Below, piece after piece: positions 1 to 13,133 of a stretch of DNA of 64,000 nucleotides. The notes under the pieces were generated by a model, which made no database searches, was not told the DNA's origin, and saw only the letters and a program-made list of their open reading frames with translations. Each line of letters opens with the position of its first letter. Position 1 is the stretch's first letter. Origin of the DNA: Polydactylus sextarius (lineage: Eukaryota; Chordata; Actinopteri; Polynemidae); contig CM028915.1 in NCBI GenBank assembly GCA_016801845.1, forward strand, positions 5,798,501 through 5,862,500, given 5' to 3'. A program made the position numbers and the translations under genes.

Positions 1-438
1 GCATCATTTGTCTTGAAAATGCTAATGAAGGTAGTCTATGCATCTTTTCCATCCATTCCAATTAAAATGAGTTCATTTATATTTGGTAATTTAATTGGTT
101 GTCATTTCTGTAATTGAGCCTCAATCCAGGCCATGCTAATTATCTTTATAACAAGCTGAGAAGAAGCTCATTAGCTTCCTATAACACACAGGCATTTCAC
201 TAGCCATCACCACTCAGCTCTACTTGTTTATTTTGCTTCTCATTAAACAAAATATTATGCTACGATTTTCTAGCCCTTGTTTCAAATTGTGATATTCCTA
301 TTAAAACAGATATCCCCCAGATCCTCACATCAAGAAATTACTAGAGCTTGCATCATATTAAGCACATCAATCTATCATACATTCTAAAAACTGGAGTAGC
401 AACAAGGGAAGAGGCTAAGAAGCAGTGGAGACAGGTAC
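1..438. other. Intron of gapvd1 (continues off left edge)
   Basis: This stretch lies downstream of the gapvd1 donor at 438 on the minus strand. It is AT-rich and I see no exon, RNA gene or recognisable repeat in it. Confidence 0.7.
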
Positions 439-3400
439 CTATGGGGAGTCTGTTCTTCTTGTTGGCCGGAGTAGTAGCCGGGGAGAGCTGAGGCGTGTTG
501 GAGGGAGTGAGCTCCAGACTGTTGCTCTTCACAGTTCGGGACTGGGGCACGTTGGCCAGCAGGTTCTCCAGAGCCATGTGCTCCTCCTCCCGGAGGTGAT
601 CCCCTGCAGTCACACTCCGCACAAAGTCCACCTACGCAGGAAGAGGAAGACGTTATTTATAAACCAAAAGTCACTTTAACTGCCTTGTGGCCTAACATAA
701 ACATGATAATGCACATATACCCTAAGCTGTGGTCAATCTAAGGTTATGATGCCGGCCGTCCTCTTGTCTCATTTCTGCTGTGATAGCAACTGATTCATCA
801 GCAGTTCAGAAAGGGGCTAGCATCACTTCATCCCTGAGCATTACCTTGAAAAGTCACTTACAACAACATATGCTAAAGTTTTCACACACTGCTAATAGCA
901 GAGATATTAAAGTGACTTATCTGTGTTGTTGCTCTGCTTAAAATGCAATTTAGATAGTGCTGATAAAGCGCTATTACATTCATTGTAAACAAAGCAAAAC
1001 AGTGTAAAGAGACAAAGAGAAAAGTGTAAAATGCCTTTAAGCTGAACTCTAAATAATGATGCCACGTGTCAAACAATGAAAAGTTGGTAACAAGAAAACC
1101 ACAAACACTGATTTGAGCACTTGTCTTACTGAATATACCTTGAGAATAACAACAGAACTGAAGTACTGTTCTTGTCTCAACAACAAAAAAATAAACATAA
1201 TGTGCTTTAACACAGAGATGTTTGATGTACAGTGTTATGTTATTAGGCTTTTGGTTATTTTATCCACTTACGAGACAGGAACTGTGTATTTAAAAGTATT
1301 ATGGGTAGTTTCAAGAAAATATGCAAATATATGCACCATGGTGCTCTAAAATCTCATCACATGACCTGGACTGTAGGGAGTGCCTGTGATGTAGCCCGGC
1401 AGTTTTGGTATGCGCTGTTCTCGTGTTACGTAATAATTCAAATACTAATGTTACATTTGGATTTCAAGGGACAGAAGCTCACCAGGGCTAGCAGCTGATT
1501 ATGCGTAATGTAGACCGCAGTCCTGCTGAGGCCTTCTAGCAGGTTCATTGAGGACATGGGAGGAGTCTCGACCGCTCTTCCACCAATCACCACGTCCAGA
1601 AAAGCAGCAACACAACTCTAAGACAGAGACGCCCAAAGGTAAGTTAGCATCAGGAGAAAACACCAGGAAATAAAACTGAAATTGAATAAACAAAAAAAAA
1701 AAAAAAAACTGTGGTTACACATACTTTATCAAATTTGGACAAACTGCTTTTCCGTCTTGGGTCTGCATCATCATCAGCCATGGCCAACTGCTGCAAAAGC
1801 TGCCCCACCTGTGTAACAACAAATGATGCAGTTATCAGTCAACAGTTAAATGACTCCCATGTGTAAAAGTGTAAAGAAGAGAAAACTTGCTGCCCCACTT
1901 ACCTGCATTAGATTAAACCTGGCAACTTCATTGATGGGGGCGTCAGAAATGATGCCATACTGCTCCGGGTTGACTATAGCTGGACAGATGAAGCAGGTCA
2001 GCAGCAGGTCTGTACACATGGTGCGCACCTCGCCTACTTCAAGACCTTCCACACATGACAACGTCTTGTACATCTGGGACACGATCCAGCGCAGGCTGTG
2101 CGGAAAGCAGTAGGTGTTCTGCTTCAAGTAACCGATAAATTTGTTGACCAGAGCTACCAGCTTGGCCTCATTGGCCTCCACTGCTGCCTGCACCCGCTGT
2201 TTATAGCCTTCAGATCCCTTCTCTCCGAAGCGTTCCTGCTGAGCCGGAGTGAGGCGTTCTGTAACCTTGGCTGGGTCCATCTCCAGGTGGTCTTCATCTT
2301 CCACCAGCAGCTGCATTATGGGTTCATGGAGGGTAGCAGTGAGGAAAAGCTTGGCTGAGTACAGCCCCTCAGAGAAGAGCTTGAAAAGGATGCTGAAGGC
2401 ACAGGTTCCCCGCCGCAGCAGACGCCGAGGGTTGTCGCTCTCCTTCAGCTCAAACTCTACCAGGTACCGCAAAACCTAGGAGTTGAAAAGAAAGAAACCC
2501 CAGTTAAAAAACATTTCATCTTACTGTTAAACTGTAACCTGTTGTTAAACTGACCTGAAGCAAATAGCTCTCGTCCTCTTGCATGATACAATTGCCATAA
2601 AGTGAGGTGAAGACTGTGTGGATGACTCCCTGGGTGTGCTCTTGGTTCAACCTCTCTCCTGCCACCAAACAGGAAGCCACTAGTCGTGGGTTCTCTCTCA
2701 ACCGGGCCAAAAACTCGCCATAGATCGTCTCCTGGAAGCCGAGGGTCTTGTAGCCATCAACAAACTGTGTGTCCTCCAGCATTTTGGCATGTTGGCAGCA
2801 TTCAGCAGGAGAGGCCTCCGCACTGTCGACGACAAAAAGTCGTTTTATTATTTATTGATATCATAAAAAAAATCTTTTATAACGATGACAATAAAAGTCT
2901 ACATCCAGTCTACATCTCTGGTACCAACTATTGCTTTCGCTTTTACGATTCCTTCACACCTGCAAAAGCTGGTGGCTCTAAACAGTATCAAAGTCGTTTT
3001 ACACAAGTACATGCATTAGATGACATGTTCACTGATCGAAAGTTACTCCAGCTCTGTCGTCTCTCATTTAGTATTCTTAACTTGTATTCATGTTCTCTGC
3101 TTTGTATTTGCTTTTTATTTATAGAATCTACACTTAGAAAATGTTCAAGACTTGCACAGATTTATGTGCTTTCACATTTAAACAAAACATGCAGACTAAA
3201 AAAAACTCTACTTCTAAATCTAAAGTTAGAATATTTTCATTCTGCAGTGTTGTAATTATTTTCTGGCAACATACAGCGACAAGAATGAGTAAGCAAAACC
3301 CTCTGAACTTTACCCGTTTCCGTGTGTAAATTTGTCTTCGATCATCATCTTAAGTTACAATTATGAACACAATTCGTCTCGAATAATAACAGAGTGAGAT

Positions 3401-4782
3401 CATTATGTTGTTCTTGTCTTATCATTCACAGTGTAGGTAGGAAGAAGAATGTGAACCCTGAGGCTAAATGACATCAACAAAAGATAAGTGGAGTCAAGAG
3501 TTAGCAAACCTGGAGTTCAGACAATAAAATAAATATTGTGGTGGGTTAGAGCTACTTTTATTTATGAAAAAAAAAGCACACAAAAAGATTCTGAGTTTGT
3601 TATTCATATGAAGTATCTTCTAATGCCTGGAAAGTTTGAAAAACTTGAAATCATAAATAGTTTTTATGTTTGTTAAAAGCAGGAAAGGGTTATGGAATCA
3701 GCGCAGAACGACTTCAAGAGAGTCGTTCAACCCAGACAGCCTAATAATACGGCTGAGCTGGAGCAGTTATGATAAGAACGAATGGTCCAAAATTTGGACT
3801 AAACGTTGTGCAGGTCTGATCAGCAGCTACAGAAAGCACTTGTTTGAGGTTATTGCTGCCAAAGGAGTTTCGCCCAGTTATTAAATCCAAACCTTCGCTT
3901 ACTTTTCCCATCAGCGCTGTGAATGTTTAATGGGTGTGTTCAATAAAGATTATAATTGTGTGTTATTAGACAAGTATGTTGTATTTGCCTATGACCAATT
4001 CATTGAGAAAACCAGGTTAATGCCAAACTGTTTGGTGTTTTGTACAGAATTCAGTTCTATTTGACCCGGGAGGGGTTGCGTTACCTGGTCTGTACTTGCA
4101 AAAACATCCACTGTTGACGTACTGCTATGTAAGACCAGAACATTTCTCTTTGTCTGTTTTTTCTCAAGAGCTTGTGAGATTGTCAGTAGACCTCTCAGTG
4201 ACAGAATTAATAGGTACAAGGGAGGAAATGGAGACTGTCCACTAATTAACTAATCAGAAGTTGACGGTGCCAAATATACGTTGGTGGCCCATCCAAGTAA
4301 AGTCGATGTGTGGGAAACAGCAGTTCACATGCGTTTTCTTGCCAATGTCAAGTCATTTACAGAAAACTGCTCTCTGTTGGCACAAGCAAATCAAATCACT
4401 GGCATGTAACAGCACATAATAACTTTTGTTCCCCTCAAACCCAAAATTGTGAGTCCAGATTGAATAAACAGGAAACAGAGCCAAGTGAGACATTTCTCCC
4501 CATTTTCAGTCTATGTGTTTGGCTATGCTGACCACATCCTGGCGTCATGTCCATGTTCCTTTTCCAAGCCAAAATAAATCATGACGGTGGGTCTGACCTG
4601 GTGAGAATGAGACGATCGAGGTTGATCCTCTGCTGCTTGGCGATCCATGCGGCCCTGTACAGCCTCTCAGCCGTCTTCAGCACATCGCTGTTGAGCCTCT
4701 GGATCAGCTGCTTCTCCGACGCCACGTACAGCCGCTCCTGCTTCAGGTGGTGGGCCAGAGTGTGGATGTCTGGCTTCACCAT
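439..4782 (-). CDS. gapvd1: GTPase-activating protein and VPS9 domain 1 (Gapex-5), N-terminal part, six coding exons, partial
   Basis: Coding exons in transcript order: 4782-4598, 2822-2555, 2475-1903, 1808-1725, 1617-1483 and 631-439. They join in phase to the first 479 residues. The start at 4782 gives an N-terminus of the form MVKPDIHTLAHHL, as in vertebrate GAPVD1. The RasGAP domain occupies roughly residues 150-390; its conserved late motif FICPAIVNPEQ is at residues 313-323. After it comes a low-complexity NTPQLSPATTPANKKNRLPIG segment. The C-terminal VPS9 domain, a Rab5-family exchange factor in the known family (about 1,450-1,480 residues), is off the left edge, as is everything past the donor at 438. 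Known role: coupling Ras-type GAP activity and Rab5/Rab31 activation in endocytosis and GLUT4 and EGFR traffic. All junctions seen are GT-AG. No disabling change is visible. Confidence 0.95.
3690..3965 (+). mobile_element. Degenerate Tc1/mariner-type transposase C-terminal remnant
   Basis: On the plus strand, inside the gapvd1 intron, the bases encode a stretch containing RCAGLISSYRKHLFEVIAAKG followed shortly by SY and a stop. This closely resembles the C-terminal end of fish Tc1-like transposases, whose usual form is a CERLISSYRKR-type segment then VIAAKGGATSY. The downstream segment ending in CAATAAAG also fits the tail of such elements. The catalytic DDE region, the DNA-binding domain and clear terminal inverted repeats are missing, so this is a dead fragment antisense to the host gene. 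The family was assigned by recall of the motif; a Repbase-style comparison would settle the subfamily. Confidence 0.6.
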
Positions 4783-7700
4783 CTTCACCAGCTCACACAG
4801 GCAGAGAGGGGAATGACTGAGGCACACACATAAGGGGACAAGAAGGAATGGAACAGGTAAATGAGGTGAATTTGTGAAAGAGAAACTTAACAAGAGCTAA
4901 AATCACCTATTATCAAATGTCAGTTTAGTCACATTAACAGATTAAAAGTTTATGTTTTTTGGGTGTATATTGAAAGGGAAGTTCACCTATAAAAGTTACT
5001 TGTTCCTCATCTTGGATAATACTATTCAGCATGTCAGCATGATAGTATCGTATTGTGTCCATTGTGACTCGTGAGCCTTATCAGGACTGAATTTACCAGG
5101 TTTAATGAAATGATGTAACCTGACACACCTCAGACAGAGAACAGCGCTGAGAGACTGTCGACCACATACTTTTCTGCTAGCAAAAAAAAAAAAAAAAAAA
5201 ACGCCCAATAAATACAGGTGGATTTTTACCGTACTGTAGTAAAACCACATCCACAATTTTTTTTTGCAAATATACTATCAGTTGAGTTACACAGCTTTTC
5301 ATACAGAGAGGAAAATCAGGAAATGGCTCCCTTTTCTGTAAAGGTCTGGCTGAACACCACTTCACCCATGATGCTCACATCATACAAGGGAAGTGATCAT
5401 TTGCATTCAGTAGTGTGTTGCACACAGAGGCCCAACAACCATAGCTGAAGCAAGCTTTTTCACAGGCTTCAGAAGACACTACACAGCAGAATATGCAAAT
5501 CACTCCCTCCTTTTCCAGACACACACTGCCAAGACATACAATCCAAGATGAGTGCATGAAATCCCAATGATTTCTTGGTGAATCTTTTCCACAAAAGCCT
5601 CTTTGTAGCTGGTAGCTAACATAGCAAACACAGGTTTAACGAAGGAGTTAGAGCTCTGGAATGAGAATGAAACAACACCGGAGAAAACTGCCTTAGACTG
5701 GGAACGACCACAAGGCAGTGGCATTGCCCACAAGCTAACAGACAAGCACAGCGTTGGAGCAGATATGCCTGACAAATCGAATTGGTTATGCAGATTTACA
5801 CATAAAATGATAGGCTCTGCATTGAACTCCCTTTGGCAAAAATAAAGACTGATAACTGATCTCCACTGTGACAGTTACTTTTTGGTTAAAAAAAAAAAAG
5901 AGAGAAGAAAAAGAAAGAAAAAGGAAAAGGTCAAGTTTTAACAAATATCACTGAAATATTCAAAGTGCTGTTTCCTGTTTGGGGAAAAAAATGCCTTTTT
6001 AAACATTTATATTGTTGCTGCTGCTCTTTACATGAGAAATGTGTCGCAATCAATGACTAAACAAAATAAACAAAACCTCAAACAATCAGCCCTTTAGTCA
6101 TTCGTCAGCGAAACTATCAAACACTTATGCACATAATAGGGTTTAAGATGCACCGCCTGTCATCATTATACATCTTTTTCACTTTATTTAATGGCGTTTG
6201 TGTCTCTTATCACTTGTCATTTTTTTTTTTTTTTTTATTTTAAACTAAACGACTAATTTAAAAAAAAAAAAATCAATCAAAAACTCATGAGTCGAGTTGA
6301 TCAGAAAAATTAGCTAATTAGGCTAGTTTTTATAAAATACAAACATTTTTATAAATTCTTCCATTAAGCTACAATGTAGTTGAAAGCTAATACAAATGTT
6401 CATCTGTTAATGTGTAACTCCTTCAGGGGAAGCCCAGAGGCTGCTGCGTAAACACATCTAACAATTGACTAACTCTCAGTTTTACTGATTGATAGTGTAT
6501 ATTTATAAATACATTAATAAAATAAAAAAATAGCTGTATCTAAGTCTGGGGGTTGTAAACTTGCTTTAAGGTTAATTAGCATGTAAAGAGACTTGAATTT
6601 GATTTCAACTAAGATTATTTTCTTAATTAATGAAATAATTGTCTATAAAATGTCAAAAATAAGTGACAAACAATCATCACTCATTTCCCAGTAGTAAAAG
6701 GGGAAGACGCTTTCATTTCATGAAACAAGTTGTTGACTTCAATTCTAGGGTCATCGGATGTGATTGTCTAAAGGGCAAATTAAAAAAAGGGTTAAATTTT
6801 ATGTGGTTTCTGTTGTTACCATTTTACAACAGACTGAGCTGCACACATATAGCTGGCTGACGCGTGCACTTGCGTCGCTCTTCCACATCTACGCTCATGT
6901 TCTTGAACACACGCATTCCTCACATATTTGCGAGGGAAGTGAAAAGGTAACTGGGCTTTTAAGTGGCTAGCAGTGAGGTTATCATGGTCTCTGGTGCCAA
7001 GCTGCTACATGGAGCTACCTGGTGAGTCAGTCATGGAGAGTACTGAGGAACTTTAAAGCAGAAGCGAAACCACACAACAGACAGCGCGAGGTGAGGCATG
7101 ATCCTCTGAGTTGTGTGACAATGACTGTAGTTGTGGTGGGACAGGGATTGAATGCTGTTAACATGAGTGACACGAGGACCAGTTGTGTAAACACAGGATC
7201 TGTGTCTGCACCATCATTATAACGGCAAGGCAGAGTGAGAGACAAGAAGCTGGGCAAAGAAGAGGAAAAAAAGGAGAATTTATAATGCCAAAACAAGATC
7301 CGGTGAAGTTATCTTGTGAAAAAGTTTAAAAGTTCGAAAGTATTTTTGAATGCAAAGCACAAAACAACACAAGGTTGTAAAGGAAATGTAGATAAACATC
7401 AAAAAAGCAGGGTAAAGGTGTTTGGAAGTGAGTCCACTCCTCCCACGACATGATTTCTCTCATACAAACCCACCAACCAATGGAACAAAGTACTTGTTTT
7501 ATAGCTATTTAAAGGATTTCACTTTCTACAAAAGGGGCTCACAGTTCTGAACCAACATCCTCTTCACACTTCCCTTAAAGATAAATTTTCACACTGCTCA
7601 GCAAGTAAAAATGGAGCCCTACAAAGATAACATAAGGATCGTGAGTAACGTTTCCCAGTAGTAAGGGGTGACGTCAACTTTAGAGTAATGACCATAACGT

Positions 7701-7991
7701 TTCCCCAAAATCAGCTGTGGAAAACAGCCAAGAAACGAAAGCTGGAATTAAGCCTTTGGTTGGATTTTAAGGCTAGTCGGTCAGTAGGGGCAGGCACAGC
7801 AGAGACACCTCTCTTGCCCCATCCAGATGTATCTTGCCGGTCTGTGGACCGAAAGAGGCGTCATTCTGGCCATAAGCCCACTTCGATAGCCTCAAGGTCA
7901 TCTAAGAGGAATGTTTGACCAGAATGTCCACCGACTGTGACACAAGAAGCTGTAGTGGCGGCAAAAAGAGACGGGGGTGAAAAAAAAAAAA

Positions 7992-8023
<32 letters not shown>

Positions 8024-9896
8024 GCTACATACACACAACATACACACAAGCTGTGTCCCAGTTCAGTGGCTGGATCTTTTTAAATCCATCTTTCTAGATT
8101 CAATCCAGCATGAAGGGCAGGCAAAACCCGTCTCATTATAACAGGAAAACACTGTTTACACTGAAATTCCTGACAATTGTTATTGTTATCAATTGTTATT
8201 GTTGATATCTAGTTAATCTCTGATGTTAAAACATTATGCGCTGAAGTGGAATGTTACAACTTGTATTTTAAACTCAGGTATCAAGGAATTTAACCCAGTT
8301 TAACACAGGTACTGACACTTTATCCGTTCACTGCTTGAGGGCAACTTCCTGCTGGTAAACTAAGACGTGTTTTCTTTTTCTTTTCTTTTTTTTTTTGGAA
8401 GCACCAGTGTATTGCAACAGTGTCAACTGAGGTAAATCATGTAATTTCAGTAGAAAGCTCAAATTGAGTAAAGGCTTCAGGCCATCTGAGGAAATCACAA
8501 AGACAGAGTGATCTCTGTCTTGTGTCTTGTCTGTGTGTAATATCCAGCTACTAACCCAGTGCCCATAACGAAATCCTGGCACAGCAGAGGCCATTACAAA
8601 ATGAAGTAAACATAGACATAGACACACTCAAACACCACCGGCTCTACGGTCTAATGTACTCTAAACATGCATCAATCTGTTCTCATCTCCACACACTGAA
8701 GAGGTTAGTGACTTCAACGAATATAAACAAAGCATCAGGTGAATATGACTAAAGGAAAAGTTCTACAGACAGAGACATTGGCAAATATGAAGAATATAAT
8801 GTTGTTACTTGCATCAACCTATTATCTGTTATCAACAACTGACAAGAAAACCAGAACCCATCACTAGGCAATGAATGAGAAGGTGAGGTGAGGTGTCATT
8901 CCACCCTCAAACTGTCTTTCAATTGATTTACAATCAATAAAAGAAATTAGTTACTGAAACTGACTTCTGAAACTCTTATGTTATGGTCATACTTATGTAA
9001 TGAGTCAGCTTTTGATTTCAAACTGGGAAAATGTAAGTGCAACAGACTGAGATAATGAGTGTATCTTTAGTTTAGTAAGTAAATATCGTTTTTATTTATT
9101 ATTATGGATTCTGGTACACGAAAACATAAAAATATTTAATTTTGGCGACATCAACTAGAGAATGGCAGTGACATTTGGTGTGTGTGGTTGATTTGCTTCA
9201 CAGAGCATCTGACGATGAATTCTTAGCCACAAAGAGTTAATGGTGATACCAGTGTTTTAAAAATTCATGATGCTAAATCACAGTGTGCTATTATAACCCA
9301 CGGCCTCACAAACACCGGGTCTGGATGCTTTTGTCATTGGGTTAAAACTTTAAACATTCCTTCCACCGGGTCAGTGGGTGGGGTGGCTATACACTCATCT
9401 CGCAAAAAGGCAGTTTAATGTGCTGCTAACGTTAAGAGTTTCTAATGTCTTTGACTTAAATGTGGTACTAGCCGACTGAGATTTAGCTAGGCACACCACA
9501 AACCGCGGTGGGAGATCTTAAGTTAATGTGTGTTACCGCTTGATTGGTAGATTGAGGTGGTTTAGACGAGCTGAGAGGCATAACAAATACACCATGTAAC
9601 TGACACTGGGTCAGCTAAAGGCTAGGAGGGAAACTAACACAAGTCGCCCCGCTGTTATATTAGTAGCTGTCAAGAATCACCTGTGTTCGTGTTGCTTTGA
9701 GCACAGACTGGTGAAGTCGGCTAACCTAGCTGTAGCCTGCTAACCATAACCAAGTTGCACTCGGCTAACGTTTGCTAGTCAAGCAGGGTAAGCTAATGTT
9801 AAGCTAGTTAGCTACGATAGCTTAGCTTCATACTGCAAGCCCCTGTGTAGTCGAAGGTGGTCAAGAAAACGCGCTAGCGTAGATTCGGCAACTTAC
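4783..9896 (-). other. gapvd1 5' leader end and first intron (about 5.1 kb)
   Basis: The coding exon probably begins at 4791, after a pyrimidine-rich acceptor just upstream of the start codon. The rest appears to be intron 1 on the minus strand. It holds poly(A) at 5182-5201, poly(T) at about 6220-6237, poly(A) followed by (CA)n at about 7981-8023, and otherwise unremarkable AT-rich sequence. I see no further coding exon on either strand. Confidence 0.55.
7998..8023. repeat. (CA)n microsatellite behind a poly(A) run
   Basis: About 13 CA units follow a run of adenines. It lies in gapvd1 intron 1, with no sign of function. Confidence 0.9.
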
Positions 9897-10080
9897 CCTA
9901 CGTAATTATCGTGTACCGGTCGTTCACAATTTCACCAAACACAGCCGATCCGAAGGTTTCTCGAGTCAAAGGAATTGTTTGTTGGCGGTTAGCCGTCTCA
10001 CACTGGCTTCTGCAGGAGCGAACAGTGCTGTCATTTGCTGTCATCACGAGGAGACATGCGCAACCCGCATGCGCGAAGCT
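9897..10080 (-). promoter_or_regulatory. gapvd1: Probable gapvd1 non-coding exon 1 and CpG-rich promoter with NRF1-like sites
   Basis: On the minus strand a consensus donor (GG|GTAAGT) ends a likely untranslated exon at 9897. Upstream of it the base composition changes to CpG-rich, with two close NRF1-type motifs, ACATGCGCA at 10054-10062 and CGCATGCGCGA at 10067-10077. NRF1 sites of this kind are typical of TATA-less housekeeping promoters. The exon's 5' end cannot be fixed from sequence. Assignment to gapvd1 rests on strand, position and the lack of any other minus-strand gene between here and the gapvd1 start codon. Confidence 0.6.
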
Positions 10081-10412
10081 TTGTTAAAGGGAAATTTAAA
10101 ATGAATGCAGAGGCCCGCACATCATGTTATTTTTATGATATCTATGTCTGTTATTTGTAACAAATCCAACCACACATTTAAACGAAAATCCTCAAAATAT
10201 GAAAATGTTGTGAGTATGTGTATGTTCTCGTATGTTCGTCTTGAATAGTATCAATCATGAAATCATTATCACATAAAAAAATATTGATCTAATTAATTCA
10301 GGTTCATATATATATATATATATATTAGCCTTTGTGTGTTTAAATAACACAAAATAATAAATGTCGATTTTGATTGTTAAAAAGCGGCATACATGTTCTT
10401 CTTCATTTTCGC

Positions 10413-10414
<2 letters not shown>

Positions 10415-10449
<35 letters not shown>
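10415..10449. repeat. (TG)n microsatellite
   Basis: This is an uninterrupted run of about 17 TG units between the gapvd1 promoter and the ajm1 3' region. Confidence 0.95.
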
Positions 10450-10797
10450 ATATATCTATACGGTCTAACTGTTCTCCTCCGTATACCTTCTAACAGTGAT
10501 ACTAAATGAAAGAATGCGCTTTTATTATTTCAATCTACAGAATTTCTGTTGTAAGTTATTCCTATACTGTGGCTAAAAAGGCCACTGAAACCTAATGTTT
10601 GCAATCCATCCTCTGACACAATACTGCAGTAATACACTGTGATATAATAACACATGAAAAACACAACACAAAACATGAGCTTTTTCATTTTAATATTTTG
10701 AAAGGAAGGTTTTTAATAAAGCAGCAGCACAGTGCAGAGAGAAGGGATATCACACATGATAAAACTGAGCTTTTTTTTTGGTTGAAGCAATACATGT

Positions 10798-10803
10798 TTT
10801 ATT
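10798..10803 (-). terminator. Candidate distal poly(A) signal for ajm1
   Basis: AATAAA is read on the minus strand. It is one of several such hexamers in an AT-rich region, chosen because it is the last before the gapvd1 promoter region. No supporting downstream GU-rich element was established. Confidence 0.25.
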
Positions 10804-11756
10804 CCACTAGGTGGTGATCTAATAACATAAAAAGAATGAGCAAGCAAAACGTGTGAGTGAACAACACAGTAGCATCAGTTATATTATAGCACATTCAGAG
10901 AATAAAAAGGGAATCTCCACGAATCAGCTGGTTTGAAACTCAAAGCAGTGTTTCAGCAATAAGGAGCTGGAGACCAGATTTGCAATTCATGAGGTTTGGA
11001 GCACGCTCATTTCTTGACAAAAAGCACACACCACGCAATAATGCATGGATGTAGATTTAACCATGCAAATTTACATGTTACTGGTTTAAACCATAAGCAG
11101 CAGTATTCTGTTAAAGTTAAAAAGTTAAAAATACTGATCTATAACAGTGTGCTCCATACTTCATTCCCCAAAACCTAATCTTAAACCTGTACAGATTTAC
11201 ATTAATAATGATGTACACACATCATATACTTATAAATGTGCTTATCATATGTATTAATACATAAAAGGTTTTCATATCCATGTCATGCTCTTTTCTGTTA
11301 ACAAGGACAGTCAATAAGGGAGATGAGGAAAAGCGCATTAAAATAATTGCACTTGATCAATATAATTTGAAAGCTTTCCACCTACTGGCATTTATTGTTT
11401 TGCTTTATGTCTCACTCTTAATACAAATCTAAATCAATAGCAATTCTGAATTCTAGCATATGACTCGTGTCTCTCTCTCCTCAAAGAGCAGAGGGTTTTT
11501 AACTTCTTGTTTTATTCCTTCATGTTCATTAGAAAACACTGTGTGAAAACTTAAACATGGTGAATGACTCAGACATATTGATCAACGTGTCTATCTCTCC
11601 TGTTCATGTGAACTGTATTATGTTATTCTTCCATTTAAATGGAAGGATAAGGAGAAATGCAAAGTCACAAGGTCACGCATTAAATTCCATTTATTATATA
11701 TTTATATATAGGTTATAAACATCACAAAATAGAAAGTTGAGGAAGCTCTTGCACAA

Positions 11757-11758
<2 letters not shown>

Positions 11759-11819
<61 letters not shown>
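11759..11819. repeat. (AT)n microsatellite, about 30 units
   Basis: A pure alternating AT tract of about 60 bases, self-complementary and able to form cruciform DNA or RNA hairpins. It lies in the likely ajm1 3' untranslated region. Confidence 0.97.
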
Positions 11820-11824
<5 letters not shown>

Positions 11825-12121
11825 GCAATCTTAGATTAGTCAACAATGGCGATGAAAGAAGCAGGCATATCATCATATCTGGGTTCAGTGGTGCAGCTAT
11901 GTTAGGGAACATTCTTATTTCATAATTTATGTTTAGTGCAAACAAAGTCTTTGCAGCTCTTGGCTCCAAGGAATTATAGGAATTATTCAATATTCATAAT
12001 AAAATAGGGTTTTACAATATAGATGTAAGGGTTGCTCTATTATTGCATATTGTTTAAGAACATACCGTGGTATTAGTTACAATAAGGTCTCAAGGTCATG
12101 ATGTTCAAATGATCTAATCTT

Positions 12122-12123
<2 letters not shown>

Positions 12124-12156
<33 letters not shown>

Positions 12157-12168
12157 TATATATATATC
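12124..12168. repeat. Interrupted (AT)n microsatellite
   Basis: An AT dinucleotide run broken once by GTC. It is the second such tract in the probable ajm1 3' untranslated region. Confidence 0.95.
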
Positions 12169-13133
12169 TCTTACATTTCTAAGCATCAAATGGTATCTCG
12201 TTTAACATAACAAATTTAATTATAAGCAATATCAATAGTAAAATACCTGAATATAAATAACATGCTTTGAGCAAAATAATTGTTCATTTACAATGGTAGT
12301 TCAAACAACCTTAGTCAAGAGCTGTCAAGCCTTTAGAAATAGCTATATGTATACATTGCTTTGTGTCAAATGCATTTTTTTTTTTATTTTCGACTGAAGG
12401 CCACTTTCAAACAAAGCAATTTATACTAGGATGACATCAAGTCTTATCTTGAGATGAAATCAGTTCCAACAAAATTCTTAATGAAGTGGGGGAAATAAAC
12501 AGGTGGCTTGATTGCACTTTGTCTATCAAATAATAATTAATATAGCAATAATAATAAAAAAAAAAACAACAGAACAGTATACTCAGGAAATCATACTTAG
12601 GTACTCATAAACAGTTGTAATTTTACAACCACTATAACAAGGTATAATATAAATGTCTGATATAACATTTGTTGGAGAAATCAAAGATGAGTGACAACAT
12701 GAAACCTGAATGTGCCTACTGTTATGTGAAGGCAATGAGATGTCTACTTCATAAATACTGTGTGCTTCATATATCGTCTGCAGAAACTGAACAGATCACA
12801 CATGTTCACATCTTAAACACCTGGATAACTGGGTTTGTGCCTAGTCTACATGCGGGCTATTAACTCTTCTTAGTGCAACAGGATCAAAAAACAACATAGG
12901 GCAACTTTTAGAAGTGTGTGCATGTGCTGTTTGTGTGTGTGTGTGTATTGTGTGTGTGAGTGTTTATTTGTGTATGGCAACACAGAGAAATCAGAGAAAG
13001 AGAGAGACAGACAAGGAGATTGTTCACATATACACACACATTTCCAGTGTTCAATTTTCTAAATCACATCATTGTATTTACAGAATGTACATGGAGTTTA
13101 CTGACATCATTATCGTTACTTTTTAGTGCTATA

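Larger units (their letters stand above)
10081..13133 (-). other. Intergenic sequence and probable ajm1 3' untranslated region
   Basis: This is the AT-rich interval between the ajm1 stop and the gapvd1 promoter. Several minus-strand AATAAA signals exist; the one at 10798-10803 would give a 3' UTR of about 2.3 kb. It contains (TA)n at 10306-10325 and (TG)n at 10415-10449. It also holds a long (AT)n at 11759-11819, a second (AT)n at 12124-12168 and an interrupted (TG)n near 12914-12960. I see no coding exon. Confidence 0.5.

Noticed and set aside
2686..3255. 189-codon plus-strand open frame
   Set aside because: Its first part is antisense to gapvd1 exon 2 and the rest is AT-rich intron; no recognisable domain.
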